A stretch of DNA of 64,000 nt from Clostridiales bacterium (GCA_017569285.1 CP069419.1:124001-188000); one strand, 5' to 3'. Numbered from the stretch's first letter, positions 8,409 through 17,891 are shown. Made by a program: numbers and translations. Notes: generated from the letters alone by a model not told the origin.

Positions 8409-9263
8409 ATGTCCGCTAAAATACTTGACGGAAAAATCATGTCCGCAGAGCTGAAAGCACAGATTGCCGAAAGAACCCAAAAAATGAAAGAAAAAGGAAT
8501 TGTTCCCGGTCTGGCTGTTATTCTTGTCGGTAATGATCCGGCCAGTGAGATTTATGTCCGCAACAAGCAAAAAGGCTGTGAAGAAGTCGGCTTTTACAGC
8601 CGGACAATCCGTATGGAGCAGAATATCTCCCAGCGGGAACTAGAGGACGAGATTGACCGGCTGAACCAGGATCCCCGGATTCACGGGATTCTGGTTCAGC
8701 TTCCGCTTCCAGCCCATCTTGATGAACAAAGTGCCCTTGCCCGAATTCTTCCTGAAAAGGATGTGGATGGTTTCCACCTGATCAATGCAGGCCGCCTGTT
8801 GTCCGGACTGCCTGGCGTTACAGCCTGCACACCCAAAGGCGCCCTTTACATGATTAAGCATACCGGGCTGGATCTCAGCGGAAAAGAGGCTGTGGTCGTC
8901 GGTCGAAGCAACATTGTCGGAAAACCAATGGCTATGCTGCTTCTTCAGGAAAACTGCACTGTGACTATGTGCCACAGCCGTACCCAAAACCTGAAGGAGC
9001 ATACACTGAATGCGGATGTCCTGGTCGTCGCTGTCGGCAAGCCCGGGATCATAACGGGCGATATGGTCAAACCGGGGGCAGTTGTCATCGACGTCGGTAT
9101 TAACCGGGTAGACGGAAAAGTCTGCGGCGATGTGGATTTTGAGTCCGTAAGCCAAAGAGCCGGCTGGATTACGCCGGTTCCCGGCGGTGTCGGAAGGATG
9201 ACGATCGCCATGCTGCTTTCCAATACGGCTGACGCTGCTGAAAGGGCCGAAAGCCATGCCTGA
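8409..9263 (+). CDS. folD: Bifunctional methylene-THF dehydrogenase / methenyl-THF cyclohydrolase
   Basis: FolD interconverts 5,10-methylene-THF and 10-formyl-THF using NADP in one-carbon metabolism. The 284 residues show the substrate-site YVRNKQKGCEEVGF (with the catalytic Lys), VQLPLP, the Rossmann GRSNIVGKPMAMLLL and the C-terminal PVPGGVGRMTIAMLL. Most relatives read GVGPMT where this one has GVGRMT, a small change. The length is standard. GGAGGA precedes the ATG. The last 8 bases overlap xseA. Confidence 0.96.
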   Translation: MSAKILDGKIMSAELKAQIAERTQKMKEKGIVPGLAVILVGNDPASEIYVRNKQKGCEEVGFYSRTIRMEQNISQRELEDEIDRLNQDPRIHGILVQLPLPAHLDEQSALARILPEKDVDGFHLINAGRLLSGLPGVTACTPKGALYMIKHTGLDLSGKEAVVVGRSNIVGKPMAMLLLQENCTVTMCHSRTQNLKEHTLNADVLVVAVGKPGIITGDMVKPGAVVIDVGINRVDGKVCGDVDFESVSQRAGWITPVPGGVGRMTIAMLLSNTADAAERAESHA

Positions 9264-10521
9264 TCCTAACGGCATATCCGTATCAGAACTGAATCTGATG
9301 ATTGCCGAAGCCATTCGCCGGGAGCCAAGGACCCGAAGCGTTTCCGTCTGCGGCGAAGTCAGCGGTTTCAGGCATCATATTGCTTCCGGCCACTGGTATT
9401 TTTCCCTGAAGGATGCCGAATCCTCAATCAGCTGCGTCATGTTCCGGCAAAATACTTTTCGTTCCGCAATCCGCCCGACGGACGGCCAATCCGTTCTGGT
9501 TACCGGATATGTGGATGTATATCCCCGAAACGGCACATACCAGCTTTATATCACTTCCATGCAGGAAGCAGGCACCGGAGATGCCTATGCAAGGCTGGAA
9601 GCCCTGAAACGAAAACTTTTCAGCGAAGGCCTGTTTGATCCCTCCAGGAAGAAACTCCTTCCGAAGGTCCCACAAAAAGTGGCGGTCATCACGTCAGCAA
9701 GCGGTGCAGCGCTTCATGATATCCTGAATGTTTCCGGTATGCGCTGTCCGTTTATTCCGATCGTCCTCGTACCGGTTACCGTACAGGGTGATCATGCAGG
9801 TGCCGATATTGCCAATGCCATCCGCCTGGTCAATCAGACATCAGACGCGGATGTGATTATTGTCGCCCGCGGCGGTGGATCCACTGAAGACCTCTGGTGT
9901 TTCAACGATGAGGCAATTGTACGTTCCGTTTGCGACAGCCGGATTCCCGTTGTATCCGGTGTCGGGCATGAAATTGATATCACCCTTTGCGACCTTGCCG
10001 CTGATGTCCGGGCATCCACCCCCAGCAACGCAGCTGAAATTGTTTTTCCGGACGTTCGTGAACTCCATGCCGTAATCCGCTCTGTCCGGACCAGACTTGT
10101 CCAGTCTGTCCGGATGAAGATGAGTGACGCGGAAAAGAGTATCCATGAAAAACAACTGATTCTTTCCTCAGTATCCCCGGAGAGGAAAGTCGCAAAGCTT
10201 TCAGCAGAAAGCATGCTGAAACGAACTGCTTTGCTCAGCGCCGTACGAATCCGGATCAGCCAGATTGGAACCGGATTGCAGAATTCATCCCGGGAACTTG
10301 ATTCCGCCATCCATCACCGTACAGAACATGCGATGATCATCCTCGATCGTCTGCGTGAGCGCCTCCGGGCGATCAATCCGTCTGCTGTACTGGATCGTGG
10401 ATATGCACTTGTAATAAGTCCTGAGGGAAAAATCATTACCCGAAAATCCCAGGTAAACGGCATTCCTGAAATGAAAGTCCGATTTGCGGACGGAGAAATT
10501 GAGGTGGAACACCATGGATAA
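9256..10521 (+). CDS. xseA: Exodeoxyribonuclease VII large subunit
   Basis: ExoVII degrades single-stranded DNA from both ends; XseA is the catalytic subunit. The 421-residue protein has an N-terminal OB-fold (about 5-100, VCGEVSGFRHHIASGHWYF) and the catalytic domain with VARGGGSTEDLWCFND and VSGVGHEIDITLCDLAAD. A long helical region follows, and the C-terminal segment contains LDRGYALV. Its start lies inside the end of folD and its end overlaps xseB, so the three are translationally coupled. Confidence 0.96.
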   Translation: MPDPNGISVSELNLMIAEAIRREPRTRSVSVCGEVSGFRHHIASGHWYFSLKDAESSISCVMFRQNTFRSAIRPTDGQSVLVTGYVDVYPRNGTYQLYITSMQEAGTGDAYARLEALKRKLFSEGLFDPSRKKLLPKVPQKVAVITSASGAALHDILNVSGMRCPFIPIVLVPVTVQGDHAGADIANAIRLVNQTSDADVIIVARGGGSTEDLWCFNDEAIVRSVCDSRIPVVSGVGHEIDITLCDLAADVRASTPSNAAEIVFPDVRELHAVIRSVRTRLVQSVRMKMSDAEKSIHEKQLILSSVSPERKVAKLSAESMLKRTALLSAVRIRISQIGTGLQNSSRELDSAIHHRTEHAMIILDRLRERLRAINPSAVLDRGYALVISPEGKIITRKSQVNGIPEMKVRFADGEIEVEHHG

Positions 10522-10741
10522 CAGTCAAAATCCCGCCAGCTTTGAAGAGAAGCTCCAGGCCGTCCAGGATATGATTGCAGGAATTGAAAGCGGAAAACTG
10601 TCTCTGGAAGAATCCGTACTTCAGTATGAAAAAGGAATCAGGATGCTTTCCGAACTTGACGCAGCACTGGAAAGCATGAACAGGCGGATTACCGCCCTGC
10701 ATGACGGGAAGGAGACGGAAATTGAAAGCGCAGAGCTATGA
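10514..10741 (+). CDS. xseB: Exodeoxyribonuclease VII small subunit
   Basis: XseB is the small helical subunit that binds along XseA. The 75 residues contain the family pattern FEEKLQAVQDMIAGIESG followed by LSLEESVLQYEKGIRM. The ATG at 10514 overlaps the last 8 bases of xseA and has GAGGTGG upstream. Its 3' end overlaps the start of the prenyl transferase gene by 20 bases. Confidence 0.95.
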   Translation: MDNSQNPASFEEKLQAVQDMIAGIESGKLSLEESVLQYEKGIRMLSELDAALESMNRRITALHDGKETEIESAEL

Positions 10742-11603
10742 AGAATACCTGAAACTGGTTGAAGAAAACCTGCTTCCGATGCTTTCGGGTCTGGGAAGTA
10801 TCCCCGAACGGCTGAAGAATGCCATGTGCTACAGTCTTGAAGCCGGCGGGAAACGGATCCGTCCCGTACTTCTGCTGGCAGCCTGCGAAATGGCAGGCGG
10901 TTCCTGCCGGAATGCACTTCCATATGCCTGCGCGCTGGAGATGATCCATACATACAGTCTGATTCATGATGATCTTCCGGCAATGGACAACGATGATCTG
11001 CGCAGGGGAAAGCCCACCAACCACCGTGTATTCGGTGAAGACATGGCCATTCTTGCCGGAGACGGTCTCCTGAATGCCGCTGCTGAACTGATGGCCAATA
11101 CTGCAGCGGAATCCGGAGATATCCGCGGAGTCCAGGCTATGGCTTCCATCATGATGCACGCCGGGGTTACCGGTATGATTGCCGGACAAACCGCCGATAT
11201 ATCCGCTACCGGACAGAAAGCAGATCCTGATACGCTGACCTATATTCACACCCATAAAACAGCCGACCTCCTGATGGCAGCTATGGAAGCCGGTATTATT
11301 CTCGGCGGTGCAGGCAAAAAAGAAATTGCATCCGCATCCGAATACGCGTATCATATCGGTATGGCATTCCAGATGACCGACGACCTGTTGGATGTGACCG
11401 GTCAGGCGGAAATGATGGGGAAGAATCCCCACGCTGATGCGGAAGCAGACAAAATGACCTGGGTTTCCCTGAAAGGGATTGAAGGAACCCGTCAGGATGC
11501 CGAAAGAGAAATCATGCTTGCAAACAAGGCACTGGAGAAATTACCGTACAATACTGAATTCTTTACTGCGTTTGCCGGTAAAATAATCGGAAGAAATCAT
11601 TAA
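10722..11603 (+). CDS. ispA: Polyprenyl (farnesyl) diphosphate synthase
   Basis: This enzyme condenses IPP with DMAPP or GPP to give the C15 isoprenoid precursor. It has the first Asp-rich motif DDLPAMDNDDLRRG, the second motif DDLLD and a GKRIRP substrate-binding segment. The predicted protein is 293 residues, normal for the family. I take the TTG at 10722 as the start because AAGGAG lies 7 bases before it; an in-frame ATG at 10701 has no such site. The gene usually sits after xseAB, but the expected neighbour dxs is absent downstream. Confidence 0.92.
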   Translation: MKAQSYEEYLKLVEENLLPMLSGLGSIPERLKNAMCYSLEAGGKRIRPVLLLAACEMAGGSCRNALPYACALEMIHTYSLIHDDLPAMDNDDLRRGKPTNHRVFGEDMAILAGDGLLNAAAELMANTAAESGDIRGVQAMASIMMHAGVTGMIAGQTADISATGQKADPDTLTYIHTHKTADLLMAAMEAGIILGGAGKKEIASASEYAYHIGMAFQMTDDLLDVTGQAEMMGKNPHADAEADKMTWVSLKGIEGTRQDAEREIMLANKALEKLPYNTEFFTAFAGKIIGRNH

Positions 11604-11617
11604 TTGAGGTGAGTATC

Positions 11618-12172
11618 ATGGCTATGGATCGTTTCTGGGAAGAAGTTGCTGTAAAGCAAAAGAATACGTTAAACCGAATCCTGTATCTGTTCAGCTGGGT
11701 TGTAATTGTTTTTTCCGGCATTATTGCCGTGATGTCCTTCAGTTCCCTGACTTCCGGTTTCTCCATGGGAGCCGGTATTGACTGGCCGACGGTTGTTATT
11801 CTCCTGGTTTCCGGCGGTATTGCTGTTTATACCTACTTTATGCATGACAAAATCCTGACCGAATATGAATACACCTTTACAAACGGTTCCCTTGATTTTG
11901 CCGAAGTATACAACAACAAAAAACGGAAATCCCTCGGAAGCCTGAACGTCAAAAATGTGGAATCTTTCGGCAAAGTCAATTCCGACAAATTCCGCCGTTA
12001 CGTCAATATGCCCGGAATCAAGCGAATGAACTGGTTCCTGAACCGGGAAGCAGAGCTCTACTATTTCTACTTTACAAAGGATTCGGACAAGAAGATGATT
12101 ATTCTTGAACCGAGTGAGGAACTGGTTTCCTACATCAGGGAGTATCTGCCCCACGGCGCCTACCAGGAGTAA
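11618..12172 (+). CDS. Small membrane protein, DUF6106-like
   Basis: This 184-residue protein has two membrane segments near the N-terminus (about 22-45 and 57-78). A soluble domain follows, opening YEYTFTNGSLDFAEVYNNKKRK and holding the N-V-x-S/R-(F/L) type segment LNVKNVESFGKV. The layout matches the DUF6106-type proteins of Clostridia, as far as I can judge by eye. Its function is unknown. GAGGTG sits 6 bases before the ATG at 11618. It lies three bases before the cysteine desulfurase gene, so it is probably in the same operon. Confidence 0.6.
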   Translation: MAMDRFWEEVAVKQKNTLNRILYLFSWVVIVFSGIIAVMSFSSLTSGFSMGAGIDWPTVVILLVSGGIAVYTYFMHDKILTEYEYTFTNGSLDFAEVYNNKKRKSLGSLNVKNVESFGKVNSDKFRRYVNMPGIKRMNWFLNREAELYYFYFTKDSDKKMIILEPSEELVSYIREYLPHGAYQE

Positions 12173-12175
12173 CAA

Positions 12176-13327
12176 ATGAACGTTTATCTTGACAACAGCG
12201 CGACGACAAAACCCTGCGAAGCTGCCGCTGCGCTTACGCAGGAATACCTTGAAAGCGGATGGTATAATCCATCCGCTTTATACAGGCCTGCCCTGGAAAC
12301 TGAAAAGAGAATCAATGCTGTCCGTGATAAATGCCTTTCCGCTGCCGGCGCTGCCGGGAACCGGATGATTTTTACGTCCGGCGGAACGGAAAGCGATAAT
12401 CTCGCCATTTTCGGATATATGCGGGGACGCCGTGAAAGCGGCACCGTATTGATCTCTTCCATCGAGCATCCTGCCGTTTCTGCCTGTGCGGATGAACTCC
12501 GCAGGATGGGGCATCATACAGAAGAATTACCTGTTCGCAGAGACGGTATCATTGACTGTGAAAAGCTGGAAACCATCCTGAATTCCGATACCGCGATGAT
12601 CTGCGTAATGCAGGTCAATAATGAGACCGGTGCGATACAGCCGGTCCGCGAGATTGTTGAACTGAAAAACCGGATCTGCCCGGAAGCAGCGGTTCATATT
12701 GACGGTGTGCAGGGTTTCCTGCGGGTGCCGGTCGATTTTAACCGGATCGGTATCCAGTCCTATGCTTTTTCCGCCCATAAGATCCATGGCCTGAAAGGAA
12801 CCGGCGGGCTGATTGTTTCAAAGGATTTCCCGCTTCATCCGGTAATCTTCGGCGGCGGACAGGAAAAAGGGTTCCGTTCCGGAACGGAAAACACCCTCGG
12901 CATCCTTGCCCTCGGTGCCGCAGTCGATGCATGGAATTCCCGGGACACGGAGAATATACGCAGACTCAAAATCCGCCTGTGGCAAAAACTTTCCGAACAG
13001 ATTCCGGGAGCCGTTGTCAACGGCCCGGTGCCCGATGCGGCAGAATCGGCTCCGCATATCCTGAACATGGCCTTTGAACCGGTCCGTAGCCAGACCATGC
13101 TGTTTGCCCTGGAAGGAAACGGTATTCTTGTTTCTGCCGGCAGTGCCTGTGCCAGCCGGAAGCAGAAGATTTCTCCGGTGCTGAAAGCCATGAATATCCA
13201 AACTGTGCGCGCAGACTGCTCCATCCGTTTCAGCCTGAGCCGGGAAACGACGGAAGAAGAGATCGACTATACCGCAGAATGCGTCGTAAAACAATATGAA
13301 GCACTGAAAAGATTTGTTCGCAGATGA
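12176..13327 (+). CDS. Cysteine desulfurase (NifS/IscS family)
   Basis: This PLP enzyme moves sulfur from cysteine to an active-site Cys persulfide. The 383 residues include DNSATTKP at the N-terminus, the PLP Lys in SAHKIHGLKGTGG and the catalytic-loop Cys in SAGSACASRKQK. The next gene is thiI and lies 10 bases downstream. It therefore most likely supplies sulfur for 4-thiouridine in tRNA (and possibly thiamine) rather than Fe-S clusters, as seen for dedicated NifS-ThiI pairs in other Bacillota. No iscU or other Fe-S genes are nearby. Confidence 0.93.
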   Translation: MNVYLDNSATTKPCEAAAALTQEYLESGWYNPSALYRPALETEKRINAVRDKCLSAAGAAGNRMIFTSGGTESDNLAIFGYMRGRRESGTVLISSIEHPAVSACADELRRMGHHTEELPVRRDGIIDCEKLETILNSDTAMICVMQVNNETGAIQPVREIVELKNRICPEAAVHIDGVQGFLRVPVDFNRIGIQSYAFSAHKIHGLKGTGGLIVSKDFPLHPVIFGGGQEKGFRSGTENTLGILALGAAVDAWNSRDTENIRRLKIRLWQKLSEQIPGAVVNGPVPDAAESAPHILNMAFEPVRSQTMLFALEGNGILVSAGSACASRKQKISPVLKAMNIQTVRADCSIRFSLSRETTEEEIDYTAECVVKQYEALKRFVRR

Positions 13328-13337
13328 GGTGTTATCC

Positions 13338-14483
13338 ATGCAGGAGCTTTTACTTGTCCGTTACGGGGAAATCTTCCTCAAGGGCCTGAACCGGCCTTAT
13401 TTTATCCGTTCCCTGATCCGGAAGATCCGTTATGCCGTCCGCGGGATGCACGCGGAAGTATGGATTCATGACGGACGGATTTTCATCCGCGGTTTCGATG
13501 ACCTGGATGAATGCATCGACCGGGTTACCCGGGTTTTCGGTGTGCACAGTGTCAGTCCGGCCCTTGAAATGCCCAAGGATGACTTCGATGCGATCTGCGA
13601 CCAGGCGATCCGGATGACCAATGACCTGAAGGGAACCTTTAAAGTCAACGCGCGCAGGAGCGACAAGCGCTATCCGATGAACTCCCCGGCGATCAACGAA
13701 GAAGTCGGATACCGCATCCTGAACGCAAATCCGAACCTGAAGGTCGATGTCCACAATCCGGATTTCCTGATGAATATCGAGATCCGTGACATGGCTTACC
13801 TGTATGTCAAAATCATCCCCGCTGTCGGCGGTATGCCCGTCGGCACCAACGGAAACGCTACGCTGCTGCTGTCCGGTGGTATCGACAGCCCGGTTGCCGG
13901 ATGGATGATTGCCAAGCGCGGCGTCCAGATCAATGCCGTGCATTTCCACAGCTATCCTTATACTTCAGACCGTGCAAAGGAAAAGGTGCTGGACCTGGCC
14001 CGGAAACTCAGCTTCAGCTGCTGCGGAATCAAGGTGCATGTCGTTCCGTTTACGGAGATCCAGATGCAGATTCATGAAAAGTGTCCGGACGAGTACACGA
14101 CCCTGATCATGCGCCGCTATATGATGCGGATCGCTGAACGGATTGCCCGGCAGGAAAACTGCGAAGCCCTGATCACCGGCGAAAGCATCGGCCAGGTGGC
14201 CAGCCAGACAATGACCGCGCTCGGAACAACTGATTCGGTTGTGAACATGCCGGTATTCCGGCCCCTGATCGGTTTTGACAAGAGTGAGATCATCGAGATT
14301 GCGCGGAAGATCGGTACGCTGGAAATTTCCGAACTGCCCTATGAGGACTGCTGTACAGTGTTCACTCCCCGGCATCCTGCCACCCATCCCAAGATGGAAA
14401 AGATTCTGGAAGGGGAGAAACACCTGGATGAGGAAACCCTGATCCGGGAGGCCCTTGACGGCACGGAAATCATCCGTGTCTGA
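13338..14483 (+). CDS. thiI: tRNA 4-thiouridine synthetase ThiI
   Basis: ThiI adenylates U8 of tRNA and transfers sulfur to it. The 381-residue protein has an N-terminal ferredoxin-like/THUMP region (about 1-165, beginning LLVRYGEIFLKGLNR) and a PP-loop ATPase domain with SGGIDSPVAGWM. It lacks the C-terminal rhodanese domain of the E. coli enzyme. In that form sulfur must come directly from a partner desulfurase, here the gene just upstream. The ATG at 13338 follows a GAGGTG site. No terminator is visible before the cggR promoter. Confidence 0.95.
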   Translation: MQELLLVRYGEIFLKGLNRPYFIRSLIRKIRYAVRGMHAEVWIHDGRIFIRGFDDLDECIDRVTRVFGVHSVSPALEMPKDDFDAICDQAIRMTNDLKGTFKVNARRSDKRYPMNSPAINEEVGYRILNANPNLKVDVHNPDFLMNIEIRDMAYLYVKIIPAVGGMPVGTNGNATLLLSGGIDSPVAGWMIAKRGVQINAVHFHSYPYTSDRAKEKVLDLARKLSFSCCGIKVHVVPFTEIQMQIHEKCPDEYTTLIMRRYMMRIAERIARQENCEALITGESIGQVASQTMTALGTTDSVVNMPVFRPLIGFDKSEIIEIARKIGTLEISELPYEDCCTVFTPRHPATHPKMEKILEGEKHLDEETLIREALDGTEIIRV

Positions 14484-14517
14484 TCCTTTCCGCCGGATTA
14501 CTTCACAAAGATTTAAC

Positions 14518-14546
14518 TTGTTTTCAGATATTGGATATGGTATGAT
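14518..14546 (+). promoter_or_regulatory. Promoter of cggR-pgk-tpiA
   Basis: TTGTTT (14518-14523), a 17-base spacer and TATGAT (14541-14546) lie just upstream of the palindromic operator. Transcription would begin within or next to that operator. Confidence 0.75.
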
Positions 14547-14550
14547 TATT

Positions 14551-14586
14551 GGGACAGGTATCGCCCATGAGGGCGGTTTCTGTCCC
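14551..14586 (+). promoter_or_regulatory. Probable CggR operator (36-bp imperfect palindrome)
   Basis: The arms GGGACAG and CTGTCCC enclose an inner GCCC-ATGA-GGGC, giving a 36-bp dyad with a few central mismatches. The B. subtilis CggR operator is built from CGGGAC...TGTC half-sites. Related half-sites immediately downstream of the -10 of the cggR gene make autoregulation very likely. The transcript would also form a strong 5' hairpin here. Confidence 0.75.
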
Positions 14587-14609
14587 ACTATTTCTGCAGG
14601 AAGGGAGCC

Positions 14610-15647
14610 ATGCATCCAATGGACCGAGATTTTATCTCCCTGATGCGGAAGCTGGCGCCCGATCTGACGGATGAAATGACACGGCGCGCCTTGATCCTGG
14701 AACGGATTTCCGCGCTTCAGCCAGTGGGCAGAAGACAGCTTGCCATGAAGCTGAATCTTCCGGAGAGAGAAATACGGAATACCGCCCTCCTGCTGAAGGA
14801 TCTAGGTTACCTGGAGCTTGATGCAAACGGAATGTGCCTCAGCCGGAAAGCAGAAGAAGTGCTGAACAGTGCCCGTGAGTTTTCACGGGTGATGAGCGGC
14901 ATTACCGAAATGGAAAAGACCCTGGCTGAACTGCTGCAGGTTGACCGTGTCATGATTGCCCCGGGGAACGCGGATGAAGATCCGCATGTTCTCAGCGATG
15001 TGGGACGAATCTGTGCTGCCGGCCTGCGGAACATGCTCCAGAACGGCAACACCCTCGCCGTTACAGGCGGAAGTACTGTGGCGGCTGTTGCCAGAAACCT
15101 TCAGAGTCCGGTTCCGCTGAATGTCATGGTAGTACCTGCACGCGGCGGTATCGGACGAAACGTGGAGCTGCAGGCCAATACACTGGCTGAAGAAATAGCC
15201 GGACGTCTTGGCGGACATTACCGGCTGATCCATCTTCCGGATAACCTGGACGCTGTTGCCATGCAGGAAATGCTGAAAATGCCGGAAGTCAGCGAAGCGC
15301 TGGAACTGCTGGAACGCGCAGATGTCATTCTCCATGGTATCGGCACTGCCCGGGATTCCATGAAAAACCGGTATATCGACCGGACAAGGCAGACCCGGCT
15401 CATCCAGGAAGGAGCAGAAGGGGAGAGTTTCGGTGCATTTTATGATATAACCGGCAAATGCCTGCTGACCGCATCCAGCATGGGTGTAGACCCTGCCCGG
15501 CTGAAACCCACCTGCCGGATGATTGCAGCCGCAGCCGGCGCCAATAAAGCCGAAGCGATCATCTCTGTAATGCGGCATAAAAGGCACCAGCTTCTCGTTA
15601 CGGATCAGGCAGCAGCCGAGAAAATGATCCGTATTCTCCACTCATGA
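14610..15647 (+). CDS. cggR: Central glycolytic genes regulator (SorC/DeoR-type repressor)
   Basis: CggR represses lower-glycolysis genes until fructose-1,6-bisphosphate or a related sugar phosphate releases it. The 345-residue protein has an N-terminal winged helix-turn-helix (about 20-75, [19 protein letters not shown]). A sugar-phosphate-binding SorC domain follows with [29 protein letters not shown] and HGIGTARD. It precedes pgk and tpiA and carries its own operator. In B. subtilis the first target is gapA, which is missing from this operon. Confidence 0.93.
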   Translation: MHPMDRDFISLMRKLAPDLTDEMTRRALILERISALQPVGRRQLAMKLNLPEREIRNTALLLKDLGYLELDANGMCLSRKAEEVLNSAREFSRVMSGITEMEKTLAELLQVDRVMIAPGNADEDPHVLSDVGRICAAGLRNMLQNGNTLAVTGGSTVAAVARNLQSPVPLNVMVVPARGGIGRNVELQANTLAEEIAGRLGGHYRLIHLPDNLDAVAMQEMLKMPEVSEALELLERADVILHGIGTARDSMKNRYIDRTRQTRLIQEGAEGESFGAFYDITGKCLLTASSMGVDPARLKPTCRMIAAAAGANKAEAIISVMRHKRHQLLVTDQAAAEKMIRILHS

Positions 15648-15714
15648 TTGCAGATCCCAGTGGGATTTATGCGATACATTTTATGCTAAACTATTTGCAA
15701 AGGAGCGTTCATCC

Positions 15715-16917
15715 ATGGCAAAGAAGACAGTTGACGACATTCAGGTAAAAGGAAAACGGGTTCTGGTTCGCTGTGATTTCAACGTACCCATGAAAGACGG
15801 TGTCATTACGAACGACAAGCGTATTGTCGCTGCGTTGCCCACCATTAAAAAGCTGATTGCTGACGGCGGCAAAGTGATCCTGTGCAGCCACCTCGGCAAG
15901 CCGAAGAACGGTCCGGAAGAAAAGTTCTCCCTGGCCCCTGTGGCGGTCCGCCTGAGCGAGCTTCTCGGACAGAACGTCGTTTTCGCCAATGACGACAATG
16001 TCGTCGGTGAGAATGCCAAGGCCGCTGTCGCTGCCATGAAGGACGGCGATGTCGTGCTGCTGCAGAACACCCGTTTCCGCAAGGAAGAAACCAAGAACAT
16101 CGAAGACTTCAGCAAGGAACTGGCAACCCTGGCCGATGCCTATGTGGACGATGCTTTCGGCTCCTGCCATCGCGCACACTGCTCCACCGCAGGCGTAACT
16201 GCCTATACCAGCCCCAATGTTGCCGGTTATCTGATCGGCAAAGAACTCTCCATCATGGGCAAAGCCCTGGAAAATGCGGACCGTCCCTTCGTCGCAGTAC
16301 TGGGCGGCGCGAAGATCGAAGACAAGCTGAACGTGATCAACAACCTGCTGGAAAAGGTTGACACGCTGATCATCGGCGGCGGTATGGCGTTCACCTTCCT
16401 GAAAGCGAAGGGCTATGAAGTCGGCAAGAGCCTGCTGGATGAAACCAAGATCGATTACTGTACCGAAATGATGGCAAAAGCTGCCGAAAAGGGCGTCAAG
16501 CTGCTGCTGCCCATCGATACCGTATGCGCCGCCGGTTTCCCGGATCCGATCGACGGACCCGTGGAAGTCACCGTTGTGGATTCTGACAAGATTCCGGCCG
16601 ATATGGAAGGCCTGGACATCGGACCGAAGACCCGTGAACTGTTCGCGGATGCTGTGAAGACCGCCAAGACCGTGGTCTGGAACGGACCGATGGGCGTTTT
16701 CGAAAATCCCACCCTGGCGCAGGGCACCCTGGCGGTTGCCCAGGCAATGGCGGATTCCGAAGCTGTGACCATTATCGGCGGCGGCGACAGCGCTGCGGCT
16801 GTTGAACAGATGGGCCTCGGCGACAAGATGACCCATATCTCCACCGGCGGCGGTGCCAGCCTGGAATTCCTGGAAGGGAAGACCCTGCCCGGTGTTGCCT
16901 GCCTGGATGATAAATAA
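15715..16917 (+). CDS. pgk: Phosphoglycerate kinase
   Basis: Pgk transfers phosphate from 1,3-bisphosphoglycerate to ADP in glycolysis. The 400-residue protein has the full family pattern: [15 protein letters not shown] at the N-terminus, [20 protein letters not shown], and the nucleotide site [14 protein letters not shown] with [14 protein letters not shown] at the C-terminus. AAAGGAG lies before the ATG. Codon use is notably biased to C- and G-ending codons compared with flanking genes, as expected for a highly expressed gene. tpiA follows after 16 bases. Confidence 0.98.
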   Translation: MAKKTVDDIQVKGKRVLVRCDFNVPMKDGVITNDKRIVAALPTIKKLIADGGKVILCSHLGKPKNGPEEKFSLAPVAVRLSELLGQNVVFANDDNVVGENAKAAVAAMKDGDVVLLQNTRFRKEETKNIEDFSKELATLADAYVDDAFGSCHRAHCSTAGVTAYTSPNVAGYLIGKELSIMGKALENADRPFVAVLGGAKIEDKLNVINNLLEKVDTLIIGGGMAFTFLKAKGYEVGKSLLDETKIDYCTEMMAKAAEKGVKLLLPIDTVCAAGFPDPIDGPVEVTVVDSDKIPADMEGLDIGPKTRELFADAVKTAKTVVWNGPMGVFENPTLAQGTLAVAQAMADSEAVTIIGGGDSAAAVEQMGLGDKMTHISTGGGASLEFLEGKTLPGVACLDDK

Positions 16918-16933
16918 GAAAGGAATCATAGCC

Positions 16934-17686
16934 ATGCGTAAATCGATTATTGCCGGAAACTGGAAAATGAACAAAACTCCCGAAGAAGCAAAAGCGCTTG
17001 TGACGGAACTGAAGCCCCTCGTGAAGGACGCGATCTGTGATGTCGTGGTCTGTGTGCCCGCCGTGAACTTTGCCGCGGTGAAAGAAGCTGCCAAAGGCAG
17101 CAACATCCACCTGGGCGCGGAAAATGTGCACTGGGCCAAGAGCGGCGCTTATACCGGTGAACTGAGCGCTGATATGCTCAAGGCCTGCGGTGTGGAATAT
17201 GTTATCATCGGCCACTCTGAGCGCCGTCAGTACTTCGGTGAGACCGACAAGACCGTGAACCAGCGTGTGCTGGCTGCTGTTGAAGCCGGTCTGAAGGTCA
17301 TTATGTGCGTAGGCGAGAACAAGGAAGAACGCGAAGCAGGTTATACCAACGCATTGGTTGAATACCAGACCCTGATCGGCCTGAACGGACTGACCAAGGA
17401 ACAGGTTGCCAAGGTCATCATCGCTTATGAGCCTGTCTGGGCGATCGGCACCGGCCTGACTGCCACCGATGAGCAGGCTAATGAAACCATCGGCGTAATC
17501 CGTGCTGCGGTTGCCCGCAAGTACGGCAAGGGAACTGCCAACAAGGTCCGCATCCAGTACGGCGGAAGCATGAATCCCAAGAACGTCAAGGGCCTCATGG
17601 CCCAGCCGGAAATCGACGGCGGCCTGATCGGCGGTGCCAGCCTGAAGGCTCCTGATTTCAGCCTGGTCGTCAACTACGACAAATAA
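16934..17686 (+). CDS. tpiA: Triose-phosphate isomerase
   Basis: TpiA interconverts dihydroxyacetone phosphate and glyceraldehyde-3-phosphate. The 250-residue protein shows the substrate Lys in AGNWKMNK, the electrophile His in [13 protein letters not shown], the catalytic Glu in [11 protein letters not shown] and the phosphate loop YGGSMNPKN. The ATG at 16934 is preceded by AAAGGAA. It is the last gene of the cggR operon and ends at a clear terminator. Confidence 0.98.
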   Translation: MRKSIIAGNWKMNKTPEEAKALVTELKPLVKDAICDVVVCVPAVNFAAVKEAAKGSNIHLGAENVHWAKSGAYTGELSADMLKACGVEYVIIGHSERRQYFGETDKTVNQRVLAAVEAGLKVIMCVGENKEEREAGYTNALVEYQTLIGLNGLTKEQVAKVIIAYEPVWAIGTGLTATDEQANETIGVIRAAVARKYGKGTANKVRIQYGGSMNPKNVKGLMAQPEIDGGLIGGASLKAPDFSLVVNYDK

Positions 17687-17702
17687 TCCGGTTTATTCAA
17701 TA

Positions 17703-17735
17703 GGGGATCCGGTATAATTGCCGGATTCCTTTTTT
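17703..17735 (+). terminator. Intrinsic terminator after tpiA
   Basis: GGGATCCGG and CCGGATTCC pair around an 8-base loop, with one wobble pair, and are followed by six T residues. It closes the cggR-pgk-tpiA operon. Confidence 0.88.
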
Positions 17736-17740
17736 AATAT

Positions 17741-17770
17741 AAAAAACAGGCAGCTTATCCGCTGCCTGTT
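17741..17770 (-). terminator. Intrinsic terminator after tRNA-Arg
   Basis: On the minus strand AACAGGCAGC and GCTGCCTGTT form a 10-bp stem with a 6-base loop, followed by a T-run. It lies 6 bases past the tRNA 3' end. Confidence 0.85.
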
Positions 17771-17776
17771 ATTGTG

Positions 17777-17850
17777 TATGCCCGGCAGGATTCGAACCTG
17801 TGACCTTCAGAGTCGGAGTCTGACACTCTATCCAGCTGAGCTACGGGCAC
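17777..17850 (-). tRNA. tRNA-Arg (anticodon CCG)
   Basis: The minus strand folds into a complete cloverleaf. The acceptor stem is GTGCCCG/CGGGCAT, with a G-U pair at the end. The D-arm is GCTC...GAGT, the anticodon stem TCAGA/TCTGA closes the loop CTCCGAC, and the T-loop is TTCGAAT. The anticodon CCG reads the Arg codon CGG, which is used very often in this window. CCA is not encoded. The tRNA has its own promoter and terminator, so it is a single-gene unit. Confidence 0.96.
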
Positions 17851-17862
17851 TCAACGGATGGT

Positions 17863-17891
17863 ATAATACCACACCGCTGAGCGAAAGTCAA
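17863..17891 (-). promoter_or_regulatory. Promoter of tRNA-Arg
   Basis: TTGACT (17886-17891), a 17-base spacer and TATTAT (17863-17868) lie on the minus strand 13 bases before the tRNA. It fits in the short gap after the GH120-like gene. Confidence 0.8.

Noticed and set aside
15709-17139. A 476-codon minus-strand frame across pgk and tpiA, and similar frames opposite guaB and icd
   Set aside because: These are antisense shadows of highly biased genes. The sense frames match well-known enzymes from end to end.
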